Of a DNA stretch of 5,072 bases, positions 1 through 5,033 are shown piece by piece. Each line of letters begins with the position of its first letter. Within the stretch, counting starts at the first letter, position 1. The notes beneath the pieces are model-generated. The model searched no databases and was not told the origin of the DNA. It saw only the letters and a program-made list of their open reading frames with translations. The translations under genes were made by a program, and so were the position numbers. The DNA comes from Chloroflexota bacterium (GTDB lineage: Bacteria; Chloroflexota; Anaerolineae; Anaerolineales; UBA4823), in assembly GCA_030636125.1 (NCBI GenBank), contig DAOVXM010000242.1, forward strand, positions 1 through 5,072. The letters run 5' to 3'.

Positions 1-30
1 GGCGGAAATCCTTGTGCAGTTGAATGTTAT

Positions 31-80
31 GCAAATGCCGGAAAGTAACTTGAATATAAAAACGCCAATCCGGCATTTGC
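31..80. repeat. Perfect 12-bp inverted repeat, 26-nt spacer
   Basis: Arms GCAAATGCCGGA (31-42) and TCCGGCATTTGC (69-80) are exact reverse complements around a 26-nt AT-rich spacer. No T tract follows, so it does not look like an intrinsic terminator. It is the first half of a two-dyad element, with the next dyad starting 3 nt later. Under equal base frequencies a 12-bp perfect dyad at this spacing would be rare in 5 kb (about 0.01 expected). It may be a looped protein-binding site or an RNA hairpin; its function is unknown. Confidence 0.85.
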
Positions 81-83
81 TAA

Positions 84-140
84 AAGTAATTTGCGGTTTT
101 GATACCAGATTTATTTTAAAATTCATTCCGCAAATTACTT
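84..140. repeat. Perfect 13-bp inverted repeat, 31-nt spacer
   Basis: Arms AAGTAATTTGCGG (84-96) and CCGCAAATTACTT (128-140) are exact reverse complements around a 31-nt AT-rich spacer. It follows the 31-80 dyad after 3 nt and ends 85 nt before the glycosylase start codon. The arms differ in sequence from those of the first dyad apart from a shared GCAAAT core, so this is not a simple tandem duplication. No run of T follows the second arm. Function unknown; a regulatory role upstream of the 226 gene is inference. Confidence 0.85.
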
Positions 141-158
141 AATGCGCAAAGTACTTTA

Positions 159-208
159 ACAGTTGGGCTGGGTGATCTGCAAATGCCAGAGGACTTACGT
201 CCAACTGT
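159..208. repeat. Weaker 8-bp inverted repeat before the ribosome binding site
   Basis: ACAGTTGG (159-166) is the exact reverse complement of CCAACTGT (201-208), with a 34-nt spacer. The pairing extends inward by one G:T wobble and one more pair (167-168 with 199-200). An 8-bp dyad at this spacing is expected a few times by chance in 5 kb, so it is only suggestive. It is listed because its 50-nt span matches the neighbouring dyads and it ends 3 nt before the Shine-Dalgarno, where an RNA stem could affect translation initiation. Confidence 0.4.
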
Positions 209-211
209 ACT

Positions 212-220
212 AGAGGAGGT
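212..220 (+). promoter_or_regulatory. Strong Shine-Dalgarno for the GTG start at 226
   Basis: AGAGGAGGT contains the full GGAGG core and ends 5 nt before the GTG at 226. This is what fixes the unusual GTG start of the uracil-DNA glycosylase gene, since no in-frame ATG lies close by. Confidence 0.9.
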
Positions 221-225
221 AGGTT

Positions 226-855
226 GTGACATCCAATGATATATTGGGGCAAGTTGCGCAAGAAGTTTCCGTTTGTCAAAAATGTAGCTTGTTTCACTCG
301 CGCAAAAACGCAGTGCCAGGTGAGGGCCCGGCGGATGCTGATATTATGTTCATTGGCGAGGGGCCGGGTTTCCATGAAAACGAGCAAGGACGACCTTTCG
401 TGGGTGCTGCTGGTAGATTTCTGGATGAGTTGTTAGCTAAGATTGGTATGCAGCGTTCGGAAGTGTTTATTACCAATGTGGTAAAATGCCGTCCCCCGGG
501 CAACCGCGATCCGATGGTTGAAGAATTAGAGGCTTGTGGCGACTATTTGGAACGCCAGATTCAGAGCATCAACCCCAAAGTGATCGTTACCTTGGGGCGT
601 TTCTCAATGGCTCGCTTTCTACCCAATGCGAAAATTAGCGCGGTACATGGCCAGGCCGTCCAGGTTCGAGGCCGACTGATTGTCCCCATGTACCACCCGG
701 CTGCGGCTCTCCACCAGGGTTCCCTGAGACCTGTGATAGAGCGCGACTTTGCCCAACTGCCGGAGCTTATCGCTGGAGCATCTGCTGCTCCCGACTACAC
801 CGCGCAGGCTTCGCCTGAGGATAAGCAAGACCCGGAGCAATTGAGTTTCTTCTAG
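226..855 (+). CDS. Uracil-DNA glycosylase, family 4 (iron-sulphur type)
   Basis: This enzyme removes uracil produced by cytosine deamination or misincorporation, starting base excision repair in the cytoplasm. The 209-residue protein is about the usual family length. Visible signatures in order are the first two cluster ligands CxxC (Cys17, Cys20), the catalytic motif GEGPG (44-48), PFVGAAG (57-63), TNVVKCRPPGNRDP (83-96) with the third ligand Cys88, the fourth ligand Cys104, and the DNA-binding HPAAALH motif (157-163). The four cysteines fit the family 4Fe-4S cluster. GEGPG points to family 4 and not family 5, which carries GLAPA. After about residue 180 there is a polar low-complexity tail that ends in QLSFF (205-209), resembling a bacterial sliding-clamp-binding peptide. 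The start is GTG, supported by a strong Shine-Dalgarno. The gene is closed off by the palindrome at 872-925, so it is probably transcribed apart from the sugar genes downstream. Confidence 0.96.
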   Translation: MTSNDILGQVAQEVSVCQKCSLFHSRKNAVPGEGPADADIMFIGEGPGFHENEQGRPFVGAAGRFLDELLAKIGMQRSEVFITNVVKCRPPGNRDPMVEELEACGDYLERQIQSINPKVIVTLGRFSMARFLPNAKISAVHGQAVQVRGRLIVPMYHPAAALHQGSLRPVIERDFAQLPELIAGASAAPDYTAQASPEDKQDPEQLSFF

Positions 856-871
856 TTTTAGGTTGTGAATC

Positions 872-925
872 CCAAAAAATAGGTGTGCGTGGGGGCGTAC
901 GCCCCCACGCACACCTATTTTTTGG
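872..925. terminator. 54-bp perfect palindrome, bidirectional intrinsic terminator
   Basis: Positions 872-898 and 899-925 are exact reverse complements for all 27 pairs. The core is strongly GC-rich with a central GCGTACGC. In RNA this would be a stem of about 25 bp closed by a four-base GUAC loop. Six A residues (874-879) precede the GC core and six T residues (918-923) follow it, so the structure has terminator form on both strands. It begins 16 nt after the glycosylase stop codon and ends 44 nt before the dehydrogenase start. Termination of the upstream gene is the simplest reading. Both flanking genes are on the + strand, so activity in the other direction has no obvious client. Confidence 0.85.
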
Positions 926-969
926 ATAAATCCTTGGGACAAATCACAAACGATAGTTGAAGAGGAAGA

Positions 970-2292
970 ATGACCGTAACTTATAAACAATCGATAATAA
1001 ACCAATTTCATGACCGGACTGCTCGGGTAGCCGTCCTTGGGTTAGGTTATGTAGGTTTGCCATTGGCTACCATCTTTGCTGAGGCTGGTTTTACTGTGAT
1101 CGGGATTGACCCCGACGAACGTAAAGTGGATACGGTATGTCGTGGCGAGTGTCATATACAAGATGTGCCCACAGAGCAGGTAGCACGGCTGGTAGCGGCC
1201 GGAAAGCTACACGCCACCTCCGATTTCGCTGTTTTACAGGATGTCGAAGCGGTCAGCGTTTGTGTGCCTACACCCTTACGCAAGACCGGTGATCCTGATC
1301 TTTCCTTTATCCTGGATGCCTCCACAGATCTGGCTAAGTATATTCACCCGGGGATGGTCATCGTGCTTGAGTCCACCACATATCCTGGCACCACGCGCGA
1401 GATCTTGCTCCCCAAGCTGGGTGAAGAGAACAATCTGATCGTTGGCGAAGATTTTTTCCTGGCATTTTCTCCGGAGCGAGTCGACCCGGGTCGCCAGGAT
1501 TGGACTACACTCAACACCCCCAAAGTGGTCGGTGGCATTACTGAGTCATGTGGTGAAGTGGCTTCCACCTGGTATGCACAGGCCTTGCAAGATGTTGTGC
1601 TGGTCTCCTCGACTGAAGTGGCTGAGATGGCCAAGTTATTGGAAAACACCTTCCGTATGATCAATATAGGTATGGTGAATGAAATGGCCATTATGTGCGA
1701 CCGGCTCGGTATCGACGTGTGGGAGGTGATTGATGCTGCCGCGACCAAGCCTTTTGGTTTTATGAAATTCACTCCGGGGCCCGGTCTAGGTGGGCATTGT
1801 ATTCCAATCGATCCACTCTATTTATCCTGGAAACTACGCGCTTTAAATTATACGGCTCGCTTTATCGATTTGGCGTCAGAAATTAATACCGGTATGCCGC
1901 GCCATGTGGTCTCTATGGTTCAGGATGCGCTCAACGAGCATGGTAAACCACTTAAAGAATCAGATGTCCTGGTGTTAGGTGCTGCTTACAAACCGGATGT
2001 CGACGATTTGCGCGAATCTCCTGCCCTGGACGTAATTGGCCTGTTGGAGCAGAAGGGAGCCAATGTGCTCTACCATGATCCTTACATCCCGCATTTGGAT
2101 CACGAAGGTTTGGAGATTGACAGTGTCCCTGACCTGATGGCGTCCGTTGGTGATGTAGATTGCGTGGTGATCATTACCAACCATACTTCCTATGATTATC
2201 CTGCCATATTGGGAGCGGCTAAGCTGATCGTGGACACGCGCAATGCGCTCGGTGAAGCCGGTCGCGATCATCCCCATGTGTTCAGGTTATAA
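970..2292 (+). CDS. wbpA: UDP-N-acetylglucosamine 6-dehydrogenase (WbpA type)
   Basis: A cytoplasmic NAD-dependent enzyme expected to oxidise C6 of UDP-GlcNAc twice, giving UDP-GlcNAcA for surface polysaccharide. The 440 residues match the usual family length. An N-terminal Rossmann domain carries GLGYVG (24-29). It is followed by CVPTPL (98-103), ESTTYPGTT (134-142) and FSPER (166-170). The catalytic region has Lys222 and Asn226 in AKLLENTFR, then GLGGHCIPIDPLYLSWK (272-288) with the nucleophile Cys277. The C-terminal UDP-binding domain shows YKPDVDDLRESP (340-351). The GHCIPIDP form and the N-terminal extension before the Rossmann motif resemble WbpA more than UDP-glucose dehydrogenases. 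No key residue is missing. The ATG follows GAAGAGG (959-965). A neighbouring epimerase and flippase support a polysaccharide role. The exact substrate (UDP-GlcNAc rather than UDP-ManNAc or UDP-glucose) is inferred, and the symbol denotes family similarity. Confidence 0.94.
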   Translation: MTVTYKQSIINQFHDRTARVAVLGLGYVGLPLATIFAEAGFTVIGIDPDERKVDTVCRGECHIQDVPTEQVARLVAAGKLHATSDFAVLQDVEAVSVCVPTPLRKTGDPDLSFILDASTDLAKYIHPGMVIVLESTTYPGTTREILLPKLGEENNLIVGEDFFLAFSPERVDPGRQDWTTLNTPKVVGGITESCGEVASTWYAQALQDVVLVSSTEVAEMAKLLENTFRMINIGMVNEMAIMCDRLGIDVWEVIDAAATKPFGFMKFTPGPGLGGHCIPIDPLYLSWKLRALNYTARFIDLASEINTGMPRHVVSMVQDALNEHGKPLKESDVLVLGAAYKPDVDDLRESPALDVIGLLEQKGANVLYHDPYIPHLDHEGLEIDSVPDLMASVGDVDCVVIITNHTSYDYPAILGAAKLIVDTRNALGEAGRDHPHVFRL

Positions 2293-2309
2293 GAACCATC
2301 AATCAGGCG

Positions 2310-2345
2310 GCTCAGGCCGGCTGATCTGCTCAGGCTAGCTGAGCC
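2310..2345. repeat. Tandem imperfect 18-nt repeat forming hairpins
   Basis: Two adjacent 18-nt units (2310-2327 and 2328-2345) each begin GCTCAGGC and match at 14 of 18 positions. The second unit is itself a hairpin: GCTCAG (2328-2333) pairs with CTGAGC (2339-2344) around a 5-nt loop. The same right arm can instead pair with GGCTCAG (2309-2315) for 7 bp. No T tract follows, so termination is unlikely. It lies between the dehydrogenase stop and the epimerase ribosome binding site, and may affect transcript processing or translation of the epimerase; that is inference. Confidence 0.6.
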
Positions 2346-2372
2346 AATGAAGATGATCCCTATGGAGTGCTG

Positions 2373-3353
2373 ATGGCGAATTACTTGATAACCGGTGTAG
2401 CGGGCTTTATCGCCTCGCGCGTCGCAGAAATGCTACTGGAAGGGGGACATACTGTCGTAGGTATTGATAATATGAATGATGCCTATGACGTGCGTATGAA
2501 GGACTATCGCCTGGGTCGACTTCGCAGTCGCGCAGGTTTTACCATCCATCATTTTGACGTCTCTGATCGTCAGGCGTTCGGCCCACAATCGCCTCTTTAT
2601 CAGCAGCAGTTTGATGCAGTTATCAATCTGGCTGCCAGGGCTGGGGTGCGCGCTTCGGTGGAGAACCCTTGGGTATATGTGGATACCAATGTCACCGGTA
2701 CCCTCAATTTGTTGGAGCTTTGCCAACAAAGGGGAATCCCAAAGTTTATCCTGGCCTCAACCTCTAGCGTCTATGGTGCCGATGCACCTCTTCCCACGCC
2801 TGAATCTGCTGATAGCGATCGCCCTCTACAAACCTACGCAGCCAGCAAAAAGGCAGCAGAAGCGTTGAGCCATGCTTACCATTATCTATATGGTATCGAC
2901 GTGACTATTGTTCGTTACTTTACCGTCTACGGTCCGGCAGGGCGTCCGGATATGAGCATGTTTCGTTTCGTGCAATGGATCAGTGAGGGCCGCCCGCTCA
3001 AGCTGTTTGGGGATGGTAAACAATCGCGCGGCTTTACTTATGTAGACGATATCGCCCGGGGTACGATAATGGCGCTCAAGCCTATGGGCTACGAGATCAT
3101 AAACCTGGGCGGGCATGAGTCAATTACCATCCTCGAGCTGATCCATATCATAGAGCAAATGATCGGACAGGAAGCCCAAATTGAAAAATACCCCGCCCAT
3201 CCTGCAGATATGCGCGCTAACTGGGCAGACGTCGAAAAAGCGGGACGCCAGCTTAATTGGGAGCCCCAGGTGTCATTGGAGGAGGGCATTTCCAGGCTGG
3301 TCGCCTGGTACAATGCCGAGCGCGTTTGGGCTAGCCAGATTGAGACTGGTTGA
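2373..3353 (+). CDS. NAD-dependent sugar-nucleotide 4-epimerase (UDP-glucuronate epimerase-like)
   Basis: A 326-residue extended short-chain dehydrogenase that probably inverts C4 of a UDP-uronic acid in the cytoplasm. Features in order are the NAD-binding loop TGVAGFIAS (7-15), DNMNDAYDVRMK (32-43) typical of UDP-glucuronate 4-epimerases, NLAARAGVRASVENP (85-99), the catalytic Thr130 in STSSVYG, Tyr155 and Lys159 in YAASK, RYFTVYGPAGRPDM (181-194), and FTYVDDIARG (221-230). The third glycine of the usual GxxGxxG is Ala14. I chose ATG 2373 because GGAG (2364-2367) lies 5 nt upstream; a GTG at 2367, two codons earlier, would overlap that site. The gene follows the dehydrogenase by 80 nt, so UDP-GlcNAcA to UDP-GalNAcA is a plausible reaction. 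UDP-glucuronate to UDP-galacturonate, or a dehydratase role, remain possible. Confidence 0.92.
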   Translation: MANYLITGVAGFIASRVAEMLLEGGHTVVGIDNMNDAYDVRMKDYRLGRLRSRAGFTIHHFDVSDRQAFGPQSPLYQQQFDAVINLAARAGVRASVENPWVYVDTNVTGTLNLLELCQQRGIPKFILASTSSVYGADAPLPTPESADSDRPLQTYAASKKAAEALSHAYHYLYGIDVTIVRYFTVYGPAGRPDMSMFRFVQWISEGRPLKLFGDGKQSRGFTYVDDIARGTIMALKPMGYEIINLGGHESITILELIHIIEQMIGQEAQIEKYPAHPADMRANWADVEKAGRQLNWEPQVSLEEGISRLVAWYNAERVWASQIETG

Positions 3354-3444
3354 TCTATGGCTAAATAGCCGGGTTGCGCGGCCAGCCCCTCTATATGCGT
3401 GCAGCTCTTCCGGTGGCTCTTTTCGCCTCTGAAAATCCCCCTCT
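3354..3444. other. Intergenic gap before the flippase gene
   Basis: This 91-nt gap holds a short palindrome of five pairs (GGCTA at 3359-3363 with TAGCC at 3366-3370, AA loop) six nt after the epimerase stop. A six-pair stem with one G:U (GGGTTG 3371-3376 with CAGCCC 3383-3388) follows directly. Neither is followed by a T run, so I do not call a terminator. The motif CCCCTCTAT occurs twice (3386-3394 and 3438-3446), the second copy running into the flippase start codon. No promoter was recognised. Confidence 0.55.
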
Positions 3445-4836
3445 ATGTTAAAGAACCTCTATTCCCGGGCACGCCAGATTTTCTACCATTTCTTTGAAAA
3501 CGAATTGATTCGCAGGGTGGTAAAGAATACCGGGTACCTGTTCAGTGCTACCGGCATCTCGGCAGCACTTAGCATGCTGCAAGGCATCCTGGTGGCGCGT
3601 ATGCTGGGTGTCACCGCTTTCGGAGTCTTGGGGACGATCATCATGTTCACCAGTGTAGTGAACAAGTTCGCTTCCTTCCGTATGAACGAATTGGTGGTGA
3701 AATATGTGGGGCAATACACCGAAAGTGATGACCCAAAACATGCTGCCGCCGTTTTTAAGGCGGCCTCCTTGGTTGAATTACTTGCATCTGTCTTTGCTTT
3801 TATTCTGATCAGGTTGTTAGCCCCGTTGGCGGCCCAATATTTCGGAAAGGATCCTGCTACCGTAGATTGGTTTGTGATTTATGGATGGATCGTACTAGCA
3901 AACCTGATTGCTGAGAGCTCTACCGGTCTATTGCAGATCTATAATCGCTTTCGTTTTATGGCGGTATTAAATGTCCTCCAAAGTGTTTTCACTTTGACTG
4001 TAATTGTGGTGGTGTATGTGACCCAAGGTGGTGTTATGGGTGTTCTCCTGGCATATATGGGAGGCAAGGTTATCGGCGCGGTTGGGTTGACTGCGGCTGC
4101 CCTGGTGGAAGCGACCCGGCGTTGGGATTGGGGCTGGTGGCGCACTCCCATCAGCTTACTGCGCTCGAACGCTCGCGAACTGACCCGTTTTGCAGTCAGC
4201 ACCTATATAAGCGCCTCCCTTAGCCTGGTCACGAAAGATAGCGAATTGTTATGGGTTTCTCTACTGCGTAACCCTACAGAGACCGGGTACTACAAGCTGG
4301 CGCTTGCCTTAGCGAACCTGGTGCAGATGCCAATCAGCCCGATGCCTCAGGCGACCTATCCGGAACTCTCCCGTGAGGTTGCTCGTAAAAATTGGAGTAA
4401 TGTACGCTACGTACTACGCCAGGGCTCAATTCTCGCCGGGAGTTATACCCTTGTTGTGTCGCTGGTACTAGCTTTTTTGGGTCCTTTAATTATCCAGTAT
4501 ATTTATGCTCCGGAATTTCTCCCCGCTTACCCGGCTTTGCTCATTCTGTTGGTGGGCTTCCTTGTAGCGAACACTTTTTACTGGAACCGGATTGCTTTGC
4601 TAGCGATTGGTTTACCGGAATTCCCCGCGAAGGTCAACCTGGTCCTGGCAGTAATAAAGATCACCGGCATCTTCCTGCTTGTTCCAATATATGGTTACCT
4701 GGCGAGCGCAGCCCTGTTGGCGGGCTCTTATATCATCGGCGTCAGCGTGTCTGTGTTAAAGTTCTTTTCGGAGCTTTCCCGGCAAGAGCGAAGCATGGCA
4801 AGCGGGGTTGCGCAGGTAAATGTGGACAAACAATAA
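3445..4836 (+). CDS. Wzx-type polysaccharide flippase (MOP superfamily)
   Basis: A 463-residue inner-membrane protein expected to flip undecaprenyl-linked oligosaccharide repeat units from the cytoplasmic to the outer face. It begins with about 28 polar, basic, aromatic residues, then has roughly 12 hydrophobic segments (about 29-51, 57-75, 106-131, 141-160, 174-193, 198-222, 246-273, 281-300, 328-353, 360-388, 396-416, 419-440), the usual count for this family. The first segments (KNTGYLFSATGIS, ILVARMLGVTAFGVLG) are typical of Wzx and related polysaccharide exporters. The tail is short and polar. An in-frame TGA at 3430-3432 makes ATG 3445 the first ATG, yet it has no Shine-Dalgarno and is preceded by a pyrimidine-rich tract. 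No better supported start was found downstream. Neighbouring sugar-nucleotide genes and a probable glycosyltransferase support the assignment. Substrate cannot be read from the sequence. Confidence 0.92.
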   Translation: MLKNLYSRARQIFYHFFENELIRRVVKNTGYLFSATGISAALSMLQGILVARMLGVTAFGVLGTIIMFTSVVNKFASFRMNELVVKYVGQYTESDDPKHAAAVFKAASLVELLASVFAFILIRLLAPLAAQYFGKDPATVDWFVIYGWIVLANLIAESSTGLLQIYNRFRFMAVLNVLQSVFTLTVIVVVYVTQGGVMGVLLAYMGGKVIGAVGLTAAALVEATRRWDWGWWRTPISLLRSNARELTRFAVSTYISASLSLVTKDSELLWVSLLRNPTETGYYKLALALANLVQMPISPMPQATYPELSREVARKNWSNVRYVLRQGSILAGSYTLVVSLVLAFLGPLIIQYIYAPEFLPAYPALLILLVGFLVANTFYWNRIALLAIGLPEFPAKVNLVLAVIKITGIFLLVPIYGYLASAALLAGSYIIGVSVSVLKFFSELSRQERSMASGVAQVNVDKQ

Positions 4837-4871
4837 TTGGCCCACATACCATATTCTTGACCCTGAAACCT

Positions 4872-4923
4872 AGTGTTGCGCGGCGAAAGTGACTCTATAG
4901 TTTGGAAATAATGGCGCAACACT
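4872..4923. repeat. Perfect 10-bp inverted repeat, 32-nt spacer
   Basis: Arms AGTGTTGCGC (4872-4881) and GCGCAACACT (4914-4923) are exact reverse complements with a 32-nt spacer, starting 35 nt after the flippase stop codon. Only CTTTAA follows, which is a poor terminator tail. The next dyad begins 4 nt later. It forms the first half of a two-dyad element whose layout matches that at 31-140. The right arm and its surroundings (AATGGCGCAACACTTTAA) resemble AATGCGCAAAGTACTTTAA at 141-159, the best sequence similarity I see between the two sites. Confidence 0.8.
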
Positions 4924-4927
4924 TTAA

Positions 4928-4984
4928 GCTTTGTCAAGGATGTAGTAACCAGGATGTCGAAAAAACTTTCATCCTTGACAAAGC
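4928..4984. repeat. Perfect 15-bp inverted repeat, 27-nt spacer
   Basis: Arms GCTTTGTCAAGGATG (4928-4942) and CATCCTTGACAAAGC (4970-4984) are exact reverse complements around a 27-nt spacer. A second AGGATG lies in the spacer (4951-4956) and could pair with CATCCT (4970-4975) in place of the outer copy, helped by GAAA (4959-4962) with TTTC (4967-4970). It ends 49 nt before the start codon at 5034, a position suited to a leader or operator. Each arm contains TTGACA on one strand, matching a -35 box, but no good -10 box sits at the right distance. Confidence 0.85.
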
Positions 4985-4987
4985 ACT

Positions 4988-5005
4988 AAGCTGAACGATC
5001 GGCTT
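4988..5005 (+). other. Short hairpin upstream of the 5034 start
   Basis: AAGCTGA (4988-4994) can pair with TCGGCTT (4999-5005) through seven pairs including one G:U, closing a four-base ACGA loop. It lies directly after the 15-bp dyad and 28 nt before the start codon at 5034. TGTTTATC follows, not a clean T run, so a weak terminator or attenuator is possible but not established. Confidence 0.4.
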
Positions 5006-5033
5006 GTTTATCGATGCCCGGGAAAACCTGTAA

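Larger units (their letters stand above)
1..225. other. AT-rich intergenic region with inverted repeats
   Basis: No convincing gene lies here. One + frame is open from the window edge (position 2) to a TAA at 140-142, about 46 codons. Its translation is not recognisable, and it runs straight through two perfect inverted repeats, so I do not call it coding, although the tail of an upstream gene cannot be fully excluded. The region is visibly more AT-rich than the genes. It holds dyads at 31-80 and 84-140, a 10-bp palindrome AAAGTACTTT (148-157), a weaker dyad at 159-208, and the ribosome binding site of the glycosylase gene. I could not find a convincing -35/-10 pair. Confidence 0.7.

Noticed and set aside
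31..140. CRISPR-like array, because arms and spacers alternate at about 30 nt
   Set aside because: The arms are inverted, not direct, and differ between dyads, so there is no repeated direct unit; no cas gene is present.
2..142. Open + strand frame of about 46 codons from the window edge to a TAA at 140
   Set aside because: The translation is not recognisable, the stretch is AT-rich unlike the genes, and it is occupied by two perfect inverted repeats. Possible tail of an upstream gene, but not supported.
221..868. Nine-base direct repeat AGGTTGTGA at 221-229 and 860-868 flanking the glycosylase gene, as a target-site duplication
   Set aside because: Nine-base matches are expected many times by chance in 5 kb, and no transposase or terminal inverted repeats accompany it.
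619..1011. Minus-strand frame of 130 codons across the glycosylase end and the palindrome
   Set aside because: It is antisense to two well-supported genes and passes through the terminator palindrome; no recognisable domain.
1344..1772. Minus-strand frame of 142 codons inside the dehydrogenase
   Set aside because: Fully antisense to the conserved catalytic region of the dehydrogenase, whose motifs explain the sequence constraint.
2367..2372. Earlier GTG start for the epimerase
   Set aside because: It overlaps the GGAG ribosome binding site that is correctly spaced from ATG 2373, and the two extra residues add nothing to the family match.
4872..4923. Integron attC-like recombination site, because the arms contain GTTGCGC and GCGCAAC
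   Set aside because: GTTGCGC does not fit the GTTRRRY core, there are no separate inner and outer box pairs, and no integrase is visible.
4975..4980. Promoter with a perfect TTGACA -35 box for the 5034 gene
   Set aside because: The hexamer at 17 nt spacing is ATCGGC, far from TATAAT; the nearest T-rich candidate is about 24 nt away. The TTGACA is explained as part of the dyad arm.
4872..4984. Intrinsic terminator of the flippase gene
   Set aside because: Neither dyad is followed by a T run and the loops are 27-32 nt, much larger than usual for intrinsic terminators.
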